Assembly (NCBI GenBank): GCA_002688185.1
Contig: NZCE01000002.1
Span: 1 to 28,770, forward strand
Direction of reading: 5' to 3'
DNA from: Spirochaetales bacterium
GTDB taxonomy: Bacteria; Spirochaetota; Spirochaetia; ARS1246
Length of the DNA: 28,770 nt
Under the pieces are notes generated by a model, which worked only from the letters and a program-made list of their open reading frames with translations, searched no databases and had not been told where the DNA came from. A program made the position numbers and the translations under genes. Each line of letters opens with the position of its first letter. The stretch's first letter is position 1. Below are positions 1 through 8,119 of this stretch, one piece after another.

Positions 1-121
1 GATCCGGCACCGCTCAAGTCAATGATCAAGCATGCGCGTGGACCAGCCCCAAGACACCAGATGTAGCGTGTACCGGAGTCAAGTGCATACCCCCAATAAG
101 GAAAATTCCAAATCCGACTGA

Positions 122-796
122 GGCAAGACAGATCTCGTTTGGATGCCCGCACAGTGGGGAGCCGGAGCCCGGGCGTCTTGGTACGCGGATTTTGGATACG
201 AGAACTTTTTTACGATTGTCGCCCTGTATCCGGAACTGGCTAAAAAGCTATTCGACGTCGGCGGGGCTTACGGCATGTGTAGATGTCGACTCGTTGCCCG
301 CGCCCACGAGGATGGGCTGTACCCCGGGGCCATGCTTTTTGGAGAAGACATCTGTACGCAGCGGGGCCCGATGATTTCCCCCGACTTTTTGGAAGAGCAC
401 TATATTCCGAAGCTTCGGGACGGGTTGCGGCCGCTGATTGATGTGGGATGCAGACCGGTCTGGCACAGTGACGGAGACATTCGTCTCCTCATGGATATGC
501 TCATCGATGCGGGTGTAATGGGATTTCAGGGACTCCAGCCTGAATGTGGAATGCTGCTGACCGATATCGTCAAGAGACGGACGAAGAACGGTGAACAGCT
601 CATCATTTTTGGCCCTCTTGCAGTGACGACTGAGCTGCCGGTGCTCGAGCCCGATGAAATAACGTCGCTCGTCCATACTGCGATCGATGTTTGTGCAGGT
701 CGAGCGTCTCTTGTGCTTTTCACCTCAAATACTATGAATCCGGATATTCCATTGGAAAATATTCTTGCAATGCACGAGGCGGTGAAAACCGCTTAG
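122..796 (+). pseudogene. URO-D/MtaA-family protein, 5'-truncated (URO-D1)
   Basis: This is the C-terminal two thirds of a uroporphyrinogen decarboxylase (URO-D) superfamily protein. The family includes heme-pathway decarboxylases and MtaA/CmuA-type methyltransferases. Family members are about 320-400 aa; here the open frame begins right after a TGA at 119-121, and the first ATG is at 143 (217 aa). The residues before that ATG (KTDLVW) already look like family sequence, so the N-terminal part was lost by truncation or frameshift; no other frame upstream resembles it. Visible motifs, numbered from the ATG: FGEDICTQRGPM around 66-77, and H108-S-D110-G, where zinc-binding relatives have H-x-C-G. 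It lies 45 nt upstream of the mutarotase gene and probably shared its transcript. Family assignment is firm; whether a shortened protein is made is unknown. An intact gene with an unusual start is the less likely alternative. Confidence 0.75.
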
Positions 797-841
797 AAAG
801 GTGCTTATAACTCCAGCCATATCATATTATAATTGCTGCAT

Positions 842-1165
842 ATGAAGCGATACGGACAGGCAATTGGATTGGATCAGGAAAAGCTGGCGGAATATAAGCG
901 CTACCACGCAGATGTTTGGCCGGAAGTTCTCGCAAAAATTCGGGAATGTAACATGCGTAACTACACCATCTTTCACAAGGATGGGATGCTCTTCGCCTTT
1001 TTTGAATACCATGGTGATGATTATGACTCAGACATGGAAAAAATGGCGGCGGATCCCAAAACCCAGGAGTGGTGGGAGATAATGAGCCCGATGCAAAAGC
1101 CCCTCGACACTAGGGATGAAGGGGAGTGGTGGGCCAACATGGAAGAGGTTTTTCACACCGACTAG
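842..1165 (+). CDS. rhaM: L-rhamnose mutarotase family protein (RhaM/DUF718)
   Basis: This 107-aa protein belongs to the RhaM mutarotase family, which interconverts alpha and beta anomers of L-rhamnose or, in related proteins, L-fucose in the cytoplasm. Typical features are the start MKRYGQ, the segment YKRYHADVWPEV with His22 (the position of the proposed catalytic His in E. coli RhaM), an NYTIF strand, and the TQEWW block near the C-terminus. Length matches the family (about 104-110 aa). The ATG at 842 is preferred over an in-frame TTG at 833 because family members begin MKRYG; no strong ribosome site is visible. It follows the truncated URO-D1 gene in the same direction and ends before a GC-rich repeat that separates it from the convergent lactonase gene. 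The neighbouring fucosidases make L-fucose as likely a substrate as L-rhamnose. Confidence 0.9.
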   Translation: MKRYGQAIGLDQEKLAEYKRYHADVWPEVLAKIRECNMRNYTIFHKDGMLFAFFEYHGDDYDSDMEKMAADPKTQEWWEIMSPMQKPLDTRDEGEWWANMEEVFHTD

Positions 1166-1173
1166 AAGTTGGC

Positions 1174-1215
1174 GGGCGCCCCTGGCCGGGCGCCCCTGGC
1201 CGGGCGCCCCTATCC
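1174..1215. repeat. Three 14-bp GC-rich tandem units between convergent genes
   Basis: Three head-to-tail copies of gggcgcccctggcc lie at 1174-1187, 1188-1201 and 1202-1215; the third differs at two bases. Each unit contains the 8-bp palindrome gggcgccc, so strong hairpins can form on either strand. The array fills the 67-bp gap between the mutarotase stop and the lactonase stop and may act as a bidirectional transcription barrier, although there is no T-tract. Confidence 0.8.
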
Positions 1216-1232
1216 GGGCATTTTGAAATGGG

Positions 1233-2102
1233 CTACCCATTAAACCTCGGTTCAGGAAGCCCGATAAATCCCGTTCCGCGGATTACAAAGAGTCCGCCGG
1301 CGAGAGGTTTTGCATCAGCTGCTCCTCGTATGGACGTTACATAGATCTCGTCAAGATCGGTTCCACCGAACATCGGCCGCGTCGGTAATTCCACGGGGAA
1401 ATCTATGGTAGTGTCCAGATCACCCTCCGGCGTAAAACGATATAACTGGCTTCCGCTAACCCCCGCAAGCCAATACCCACCCTCTGCGTCTACAGTCGCC
1501 CCGTCGGGCCTGCCGGCGAGCGCTGTAGTGTCGACAAAAACGCTGCGTTCTCCTATGTCGCCGGAAGCCGGATCGTACGGATATGACCAAACGGTTTCAG
1601 CACCAGTGTCGGCAAGATACATCGTGGTTCCATCGGGACTGAACGCGATGCCATTGCCCACCTGCAAACCATCAGCCAGTAGCGTGCTGTGAAAACTCCC
1701 GTCCACTCGCCAACACGCGCCCGTGTTTTGATGGGGCGATGCCAGGTTCATGCTTGAAGCCACCAATCGACCCTGTCTGTCGCACCCACCATCGTTCATA
1801 CGGTTATCCGCTCTGTCGGCTTCTATGTCCATAATGTGTGTTGGATCAGGGCCCCCGGGTGTCCACTCATAGATTCCGTGCTCGGCGGAAAGCAGGAGCC
1901 CGCCTGCCTCGCGTACCGCAAAGCATCCAACACGAATCTTGGTTTGGAAGACCGTGTCTTTTCCGCTTGAAGGCTCAAAACGGTGAAGGCATCTGCCGTT
2001 AATATCGGTCCACCAGAGCACATTCTCTCGGTCGTCCCATACCGGGCCCTCGCCAATCTCTGCTCGCGCGTCAACTACACATTCGATTTCGATTGAAGAC
2101 AT
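1233..2102 (-). CDS. SMP-30/gluconolactonase-family sugar lactone lactonase
   Basis: This 289-aa protein is a six-bladed beta-propeller lactonase of the SMP-30/gluconolactonase/LRE family, which uses a divalent metal to hydrolyse aldonolactones to aldonic acids. The metal ligands are visible: E18 in EIGEGPVW, N150 in QVGNGIAFSPD and D200 in RPDGATVD. N103 in RMNDGGCD matches the substrate-binding position of human SMP-30. There is no signal peptide. The start at 2102 is preceded by a strong aggagggg ribosome site. It lies 41 nt downstream of the GH95-1 gene on the same strand, so the two probably form an operon. In this context the likely substrate is the lactone formed when L-fucose or L-rhamnose is oxidised by a dehydrogenase, but no such dehydrogenase is in the window. 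Family call is firm; substrate is inference. Confidence 0.92.
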   Translation of the reverse strand: MSSIEIECVVDARAEIGEGPVWDDRENVLWWTDINGRCLHRFEPSSGKDTVFQTKIRVGCFAVREAGGLLLSAEHGIYEWTPGGPDPTHIMDIEADRADNRMNDGGCDRQGRLVASSMNLASPHQNTGACWRVDGSFHSTLLADGLQVGNGIAFSPDGTTMYLADTGAETVWSYPYDPASGDIGERSVFVDTTALAGRPDGATVDAEGGYWLAGVSGSQLYRFTPEGDLDTTIDFPVELPTRPMFGGTDLDEIYVTSIRGAADAKPLAGGLFVIRGTGFIGLPEPRFNG

Positions 2103-2143
2103 TGCTCCCCTCCTGTGATGCGCCGTTTGGTACGGCGATTCGA

Positions 2144-4510
2144 CTACTCGTTGAAGTTTAGATCAAGCTGCGCCGGTGATCCCGCACGTAAATCCACCAC
2201 GCGATAACGATCACCTCGGTCGGATGGCGATAGCGCACACCCGGTCGATTGCGCTTTCTCGACACCTGCGGGAAATGCCACGAGCACCTCTTGGTCCTCG
2301 CTGCTGGTCAGCCGCGCGCCGACCGAACCTACTTCGGTATCCCAAGTAATATCGGTGGTAATTCCTCCGCGACATGCAATTCCTTTGGCCGATCCTTTTG
2401 CCCAGGCGTCAGGGAGGGCGGGGAGCAGCTTAATCATACCCGGGGTGCTGAATACCAGCATCTCGAGGACGGCAGCTGTCGTCCCAAAATTTGCGTCGAT
2501 CTGGAACGGCGGGACGCTACCCCAGTTTCCAAGACTCAGTCCCATGCTTCTCCAATCGTTGTGATAGGTGAACAAGTTTGGCCCGGTACTGCTCCGCGTG
2601 AGTATTTCTATGCATTCTAAGGCACGATTTCCTTCTCCAAGTCTCGCAAAGATGTTTGCCATGTGGGCCATGGACCATCCCGTTTGACTTGCTAACCCGA
2701 TAACCAATCGCTTTTCGACGGCGATTTTGCACGCTTCATACATGGCTGGATCGGACTCCAGGGTAATCTCAATGCCTGGAAAGAGCCCATAAATGTGAGA
2801 TTGGTGCCGGTGATGGTAGTTATCCGGAAAAAGCGGATGAAGCCACTCCCTAATCGCCCCGTCCTCATTCACTTCATATGGTGGTAACTTCTCAATCATT
2901 TCGCGCCACTTCCCGACATTGGACGCCTCAATTCCCAATTTATCGCACCCACTGCACAGGTTCGCCAGTACTTCTCGGCACACCGCAATGTCCATGGTGG
3001 CGTTGATGGTGATGAGAGAAGCATCGTTCCGCGATGGTACATTTTCCGGAGACATGGATGGAATAAACTCATACCGGCCCGCGTCACCTTCAATCAGGAA
3101 GTCTTCATAAAAAAGGGCCGTTTCCTTGAGCCAGGGAACCGCATGCTCTTTGAGAAAGTCCAAATCGCCGGTAAAAAGATAATAATCGTAAAACAGCTGG
3201 GCTATCCAGCCGGCACCGGATATCCAATTTACCCACACGTTCGGGTACATTTTCCCATGTGTACTCTGCGCTATAGGCAATAAAATACCCCGGCATCCAT
3301 AGATGAGTTTCGCGTTTTCCCGGTACTGGTCCAAAAACCGCTCAAAATAAGAAAAATAGGCGCCGGCGAGCTCGGGCAGATTACCGGGAAGAGCCTGCCA
3401 ATAATTCATCTGTATGTTTTCATCGTTGTGAATATCGGATGACCATGCGGGATTATAATCTCCGTTCCACACCCCCTGTAGATTGGCCGGCCAACCGTCT
3501 TTGCCGCTCGAGCAGATAAGTAGATGTCGACCATAGTCAAACATCGTCTGTACCAACGAGCTTGGAACATTTCCATCGTACGCGCGCAGTAACAGCTCCT
3601 CATTGCTCTCGACCCCGGGTTCGGCAATGTTGAGCTCCATGGATAGAAAAAGCCGCCTGTGTTTAGCATGATGCCGCTCAAAGAGCGCCTCGTAATCCGC
3701 AGGTAAGTTCTCCAGTTCAGTTTCCGCCGCCCGAATTGCGTCATCCGGCTCTTTGCCGGCAAATATAAGTACGAGGAGAATTGATTCGCTGCAATTTGTT
3801 ATCTTTAACCCTGAATCTACCACCGAAATGTCGCCGTCTTTAGCAACAACGCGACCCACCGCACCAAATGGCATGGCTCCGCCGTAGTTGCCTTTGAACC
3901 ATACTACCGATCCCTTCGCTCCCGCTTCATATTCAAAGGGCGGCATTTCTTTCGGAGCGCTGTAACCTGCCGCCGATCGATTGATTCCACTGTCATGCGC
4001 GTTAAAGGCCACGTCAAAGGAGAGGCCCTTCTCTGCACTTGCTCGTTGTCTCAAAGCCACAATGCCGTCGGCACGTGAAACAAAAACCTGCCGTTCAAAG
4101 TTACCCGTATCATCACGCCATCGGGTCCACGCGGTCCCGCCGGCAAAATCAATGCCCCTCCGATATGCTGTGAATGGCCCGGTGGTAGCGGTGGTTATTC
4201 GAACATCGCAGGCAGGTTCATAAGGATCTGTGCTATGCCATTTGCCGCCGCGTTCCTCATTCTTTTTATGTAAATAGCCGACAGCTTCTCTGTACTTTCC
4301 ACCCCGTATCATCGCGCGATATTCATCCACAAAATCCGAAATATCCGCAACAATTGGATTTGATGGCTGGTGCCATATGGCTTCGTGGTTGAGCAAAATC
4401 TGCTCATCACAGATTCTGCCATACATAATTGCTCCGATATGCCCGTTGCCGACGGGCAATCCATCCTGCCATCGGACCGCAGGCTGTCTCATGATCATGC
4501 TGTGATTCAT
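2144..4510 (-). CDS. GH95 alpha-L-fucosidase-family glycoside hydrolase (GH95-1)
   Basis: This 788-aa protein is a full-length GH95 enzyme, a family of inverting alpha-1,2-L-fucosidases and alpha-L-galactosidases. The N-terminal beta-sandwich opens with GLPVGNGHIGAIMYG (about 17-31). The (alpha/alpha)6 barrel carries NLQGVWN (343-349), MNYW (368-371), the predicted general acid E555 in IREW, HRHQSHIYGLFPG (567-579), QTGWSMAH and PFQIDANFG with D672. At the asparagine pair that activates water in Bifidobacterium AfcA, this protein reads D363-E-N365 where GH95-2 has N-I-N, so the first Asn appears to be Asp; linkage or sugar specificity may differ. No signal peptide is visible, implying cytoplasmic action. 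It is first in a unit with the lactonase gene. A sigma70-like promoter would place transcription start at this ATG; internal Met5 or Met7 are alternative starts. Confidence 0.93.
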   Translation of the reverse strand: MNHSMIMRQPAVRWQDGLPVGNGHIGAIMYGRICDEQILLNHEAIWHQPSNPIVADISDFVDEYRAMIRGGKYREAVGYLHKKNEERGGKWHSTDPYEPACDVRITTATTGPFTAYRRGIDFAGGTAWTRWRDDTGNFERQVFVSRADGIVALRQRASAEKGLSFDVAFNAHDSGINRSAAGYSAPKEMPPFEYEAGAKGSVVWFKGNYGGAMPFGAVGRVVAKDGDISVVDSGLKITNCSESILLVLIFAGKEPDDAIRAAETELENLPADYEALFERHHAKHRRLFLSMELNIAEPGVESNEELLLRAYDGNVPSSLVQTMFDYGRHLLICSSGKDGWPANLQGVWNGDYNPAWSSDIHNDENIQMNYWQALPGNLPELAGAYFSYFERFLDQYRENAKLIYGCRGILLPIAQSTHGKMYPNVWVNWISGAGWIAQLFYDYYLFTGDLDFLKEHAVPWLKETALFYEDFLIEGDAGRYEFIPSMSPENVPSRNDASLITINATMDIAVCREVLANLCSGCDKLGIEASNVGKWREMIEKLPPYEVNEDGAIREWLHPLFPDNYHHRHQSHIYGLFPGIEITLESDPAMYEACKIAVEKRLVIGLASQTGWSMAHMANIFARLGEGNRALECIEILTRSSTGPNLFTYHNDWRSMGLSLGNWGSVPPFQIDANFGTTAAVLEMLVFSTPGMIKLLPALPDAWAKGSAKGIACRGGITTDITWDTEVGSVGARLTSSEDQEVLVAFPAGVEKAQSTGCALSPSDRGDRYRVVDLRAGSPAQLDLNFNE

Positions 4511-4516
4511 CCGGCC

Positions 4517-4545
4517 ATACTATCTGTATTGAGAGTGCCGTTCAA
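4517..4545 (-). promoter_or_regulatory. Candidate promoter for GH95-1 (possibly leaderless)
   Basis: On the minus strand TTGAAC (4545-4540) and TAGTAT (4522-4517) are separated by exactly 17 bp. Only six bases, GGCCGG, separate the -10 box from the ATG at 4510, so the expected transcript start falls on or next to that ATG. No ribosome site precedes the ATG, consistent with a leaderless mRNA or with use of a slightly downstream Met codon. Confidence 0.5.
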
Positions 4546-4556
4546 TTGGGCAAGCG

Positions 4557-4585
4557 TGGACGGAAGGCACATCTTGGGCTAAAAT
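4557..4585 (+). promoter_or_regulatory. Weak candidate promoter for the URO-D2/glycyl radical enzyme unit
   Basis: TGGACG (4557-4562) and TAAAAT (4580-4585) are spaced by 17 bp, 29 bp before the URO-D2 start. The match is 4/6 and 5/6 to the sigma70 consensus. It faces away from the GH95-1 promoter, so the 104-bp gap may be a shared divergent control region. Confidence 0.35.
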
Positions 4586-4614
4586 CGTGCTAATTATTCA
4601 GAGAGGGTTAAAAC

Positions 4615-5808
4615 ATGAGCGTTTTTGTCAAAGAAAAGCACCTCCATCTTGCCGAGAGGATGGTCGAGGATTCTCATGCAAACAACGGTCTTGCCCCCCT
4701 CGATCTGGAACGATTTTGGATCGACCAGGAGAAGGCGGTCGAGGATCCATTTTCGTACCAATGTCCTCAAATGCCCCTCGGTGTCACAATGTCCAATGAA
4801 TGTGCATTCACTGAGCTTAATGTTCCGGAGGATTGGTACAGATTGGCTCATGAGGATGAGTACAGAACCGGGTTGGAACAACGGTACAATGATATATCTG
4901 AGGAAATCGTGGGGAGACGCCTTCTTCGGGAATCGACCACTCGTCTCAGCCGGAAATGGCCCGGGCCAAAAAAGCTCAATGAGATTTTTGACGCACCAGA
5001 AGAATGGCATTCGTGGTCATATTGGATTATGCAGGCAGCGACTAACCCATCGGAGCTCGAGGCACTACTCGATAAAGTCGAGAAGCGGCTTGAACGCCTG
5101 GGTGCCTTTATTCTTCCTGACAATTGGGAAGAAGAAAAATCCCGCCTGGACGGTCAAGGTGCAAGCTTGCCACTCTACCGTGGTCAGCGCGGACCGGTTA
5201 CCTTTGCGATGTCGGTTTACGGCGTTGAGAACTTGATATATCTGATTATGGATCATCCCGATTTGGCCGCTCGATTTCGTGATCTGATTATACGGGCAAT
5301 TCTCGAGCGGGCGCGGTTGATAGATGAGGAAGCGGGATTTGACGAGGAATCGGCTCCCCATGGCTGGAGTTGGGCGGATGATAACTGCGCGATGCTCAAC
5401 GCTGAATTGTATGACTTTTTCGCCTATCCCATCGTTAAAGCGATATTCGACAGATACTGCCCGGATGAGAAAGATACTAGAGGCCAGCATTCGGACTCGG
5501 ATATGGGGCATTTGCTTCCGATATTGGGACGAACCAACCTGACGTGGACAAATTTTGGACCGAATGTTACCGTTTCGGAAATACGTAATCACCTGCCGGC
5601 TGCGTTGATAAGGGGACAGCTCGCGCCGTTTACCCTCAGCCGGAATGAAGAGGTAAATCTCGTTGCCGAGACTCTGAGAGATTTTGAAATGTCTCAAGAA
5701 AAACGCGGCATCATTTTTTCAACAGCCGGGAGCATAAATAACGGTTCGCGTTTGACCGGCATGAGACTGATAATGGCCACTATCCAAAAATATTGCTCCT
5801 ATGCTTAG
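4615..5808 (+). CDS. URO-D/MtaA-superfamily protein paired with glycyl radical enzyme (URO-D2)
   Basis: This 397-aa protein is a divergent member of the uroporphyrinogen decarboxylase/MtaA superfamily. The N-terminal about 130 residues are not recognisable as a named domain. The C-terminal two thirds has the family layout: GPVTFAMSVYGVENLIYL (193-210), HPDLAARFRDLI, WSWADDNCAMLN (251-262), then H292-S-D294-S where zinc-dependent relatives have H-x-C-G, and a terminal AGSINNGS segment. The Cys ligand used by MtaA-type enzymes is therefore absent. The start has a gagaggg ribosome site. The gene is 42 nt upstream of the glycyl radical enzyme gene in the same direction, implying co-expression and a joint pathway. 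True heme-pathway URO-D function is unlikely, as other heme genes are absent and the divergence is strong. Substrate is unknown. Confidence 0.75.
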   Translation: MSVFVKEKHLHLAERMVEDSHANNGLAPLDLERFWIDQEKAVEDPFSYQCPQMPLGVTMSNECAFTELNVPEDWYRLAHEDEYRTGLEQRYNDISEEIVGRRLLRESTTRLSRKWPGPKKLNEIFDAPEEWHSWSYWIMQAATNPSELEALLDKVEKRLERLGAFILPDNWEEEKSRLDGQGASLPLYRGQRGPVTFAMSVYGVENLIYLIMDHPDLAARFRDLIIRAILERARLIDEEAGFDEESAPHGWSWADDNCAMLNAELYDFFAYPIVKAIFDRYCPDEKDTRGQHSDSDMGHLLPILGRTNLTWTNFGPNVTVSEIRNHLPAALIRGQLAPFTLSRNEEVNLVAETLRDFEMSQEKRGIIFSTAGSINNGSRLTGMRLIMATIQKYCSYA

Positions 5809-5850
5809 CAGGGGCGTTTTCATATTGAGATGTCGCCATAGGGAGAAAAC

Positions 5851-8088
5851 ATGAGCACGTTGTTGGCAGAGAGCCGCATTACCTTTGATGACTTGCATGA
5901 GCATTTGTTTGACCAATTTATCGATCCGCCGTTTGAAAATAGGACGGGCCTATCTGCGGAAGCGTTGGAGGCGGAGGTCGAGAGTTTTATCGATTCAAAC
6001 CCGCTCATGCCAAAAGTACTTCTCAAGGCCAACGCGTTTAGGATCATCGTAACGCGGGGCCAAATTTGTGTTGATCCCTACGATTGGTTCGCCGACAAGC
6101 TCAACCACGGCGGAATACTCAGAAAGATCGCACGAAGGTGGCTCGATTTTTCGGTTGAAGGACCCCTTGCGGAAACCGCCGGCTGGCTCGACGACGCTTA
6201 TGCCACGGGTCTGCTGAAGGGTCCAAAAGCCGGACTCGATCTTGGACATATTGCGCCCGGCTGGGAGTCCATGCTATCCACCGGCATTGACGGGCTACTT
6301 TCTCAGGTTCGATCCAGGAGATCCCAAGATTCTCAAGAACTTTCTTTGGACGAGAGGGCCTTCCTCGATGCAGTTGAAATAGTTTATGAATCAACCATCG
6401 CGTTGTCCAATCGCTTTGCTGATCTTTGTGAACAGATGTCCGAGCAGCAGCCAAATCATTCGAGCCGTCTCCAAATAGTTGCTTCTGCATGCCGTCGTGT
6501 GCCCGAGCATTCTCCCACTTCGTTTCATGAAGCCCTCCAGTTTACTTGGATTATGCATGAGCTCATCGAAATGGAGGGTGAGTTCGTCAGATCCATGGGG
6601 CAATTCGACCGTCATTTTTATCAGTATTATCGCAGAGATATTGAGCAGGGGCGGCTGGCTCCTGAAGAGGCAAAAGAGCTGATTAAGTTTTACTGGATGA
6701 AGTGGTATTCCAGGACGCGCGGCAAGCATAACGGGAAAAACTTTGTGTTTGGGGGTCAATATCCGGACGGAACGCAGGTGACAAATGAACTTACCTACAT
6801 TGCCCTGGAAGCGTATGAGGAGTTCAAAGCGCCGGATCCAAAGCTCTCGGTCCGATATTTATCCGACACTGACGAACGGCTCTATCGGCGAGTTGCTGAT
6901 TTGATTCGCCGGGGGCATAACTCCTTTGTCTTGCTCAATGATGAAGTTGCCGTGCGCGCACTAGAAAAGCGGGGAAAAACGCCTCGAGACGCGCGATTCT
7001 ATCTTCCCATAGGCTGTTATGAGCCGGCCGTTGAAGGTAGAGAGGCGGCTTGTACTATGAACGTGACTGTAAATCTGGCCAAGCCCGTGGAGCTCCTTCT
7101 CAATGATGGAAAGGATACGGTCACGGGCAAACAGATTGGCGCCGCAACCGGGAGTCCTGAAAGCTTTTCTACGTTTGATGAAGTTTGGAAGGCGTACGTG
7201 CAACAACTCGACGCGGCGCTGACTCATGCAATTGGCTGTATCCAAGCCGCCGAGGGACAATGGCCTCAAATCAATCCGTCACCCCTCATTGCCGGAACGA
7301 TAGAAGACTGCATTGAGACTGCAAAGGACATCGGTCAAGGAGGGCCACGCTATAATTCAGTGGGGTTCGTGGGCGCGGGACTTGCAAACGCTGTAGATTC
7401 ATTATTGGCAATTGAATGGGCGGTATTTCGTGACAGACGATATACGATGAAGGAAGTATTAACCGCTCTCGATGCCAACTTTTCCGGTTTTGAGGAGATG
7501 AGACAGTATCTCATCATGGCCGTACCCAAATGGGGTAATAACGACGATCAATCCGACGCAGTCGGCAAGCATATTACCGATTTTTTTAGCCAAACGGTGC
7601 ATTCTTTCACCAATGGGCGCGGAGGCGGGTGCCAAGCGGCCCTCTTTACCCTGGAGTTTGCCTGGTATGGAGGCAAAAGGACGGGAGCACTTCCGGACGG
7701 ACGAAAATCCGGCGAGCCCCTCGCCCCCGGTACCGGTGCTACTTACGGCCGTGATCGGCACGGCGTGACCGCTCTGTCCTGTTCAGTGCAGACGATTGAT
7801 GCTGAAAATCTTCCAAACGGCTCGGTTCTGGATGTAACCCTACATCCGTCGACGGTGGCGGGAGAGAAAGGCCTGGATACCATGGTCAATCTCATAAAGA
7901 CGCATTTTGCAGGGGGAGGATACGGTCTTCAATTTAATATCTATGACGTCGAAACGTTGCGAGATGCTCAACACAATCCCGAGAAGTATGCCGGATTGCA
8001 AGTGCGGCTTACCGGGTGGAGCGTTTATTTCACTACGCTATCGCCCTTTGAGCAAGAGCAATTTATCAACCGAATCGCCCATCGGTAG
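5851..8088 (+). CDS. Glycyl radical enzyme, Cys-x-Glu (eliminase/dehydratase-like) type
   Basis: This 745-aa protein is a glycyl radical enzyme of the pyruvate formate-lyase superfamily. The PFL-like domain includes QFDRHFYQYYRRDIEQG (251-267). The thiyl-radical site is C389 in LPIGCYEPAVEG, with E391 two residues on; this C-x-E signature is shared by choline, glycerol, propanediol and hydroxyproline eliminases, whereas PFL itself has Cys-Cys. The glycyl-radical loop near the C-terminus is R719-L-T-G722-W, with Trp where most members have Tyr. The ATG has an aggga-type ribosome site. It is downstream of URO-D2. The radical-SAM activating enzyme needed for Gly oxidation is not in the window. 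Given the fucosidase context, a diol or deoxysugar-derived substrate, for instance 1,2-propanediol from lactaldehyde, is possible, but the sequence does not prove it. Superfamily call is firm, subclass inferred. Confidence 0.92.
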   Translation: MSTLLAESRITFDDLHEHLFDQFIDPPFENRTGLSAEALEAEVESFIDSNPLMPKVLLKANAFRIIVTRGQICVDPYDWFADKLNHGGILRKIARRWLDFSVEGPLAETAGWLDDAYATGLLKGPKAGLDLGHIAPGWESMLSTGIDGLLSQVRSRRSQDSQELSLDERAFLDAVEIVYESTIALSNRFADLCEQMSEQQPNHSSRLQIVASACRRVPEHSPTSFHEALQFTWIMHELIEMEGEFVRSMGQFDRHFYQYYRRDIEQGRLAPEEAKELIKFYWMKWYSRTRGKHNGKNFVFGGQYPDGTQVTNELTYIALEAYEEFKAPDPKLSVRYLSDTDERLYRRVADLIRRGHNSFVLLNDEVAVRALEKRGKTPRDARFYLPIGCYEPAVEGREAACTMNVTVNLAKPVELLLNDGKDTVTGKQIGAATGSPESFSTFDEVWKAYVQQLDAALTHAIGCIQAAEGQWPQINPSPLIAGTIEDCIETAKDIGQGGPRYNSVGFVGAGLANAVDSLLAIEWAVFRDRRYTMKEVLTALDANFSGFEEMRQYLIMAVPKWGNNDDQSDAVGKHITDFFSQTVHSFTNGRGGGCQAALFTLEFAWYGGKRTGALPDGRKSGEPLAPGTGATYGRDRHGVTALSCSVQTIDAENLPNGSVLDVTLHPSTVAGEKGLDTMVNLIKTHFAGGGYGLQFNIYDVETLRDAQHNPEKYAGLQVRLTGWSVYFTTLSPFEQEQFINRIAHR

Positions 8089-8119
8089 CACAATCGCCGG
8101 CCGCTTGCGCGTCTGCCGT

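Noticed and set aside
833..841. TTG start for the mutarotase gene
   Set aside because: Family members begin MKRYG, matching the ATG at 842; the three extra codons have no support.
4615..5808. Genuine heme-pathway HemE
   Set aside because: The sequence is divergent, with H-S-D-S at the site and a long unrelated N-terminus, and no heme genes are nearby.
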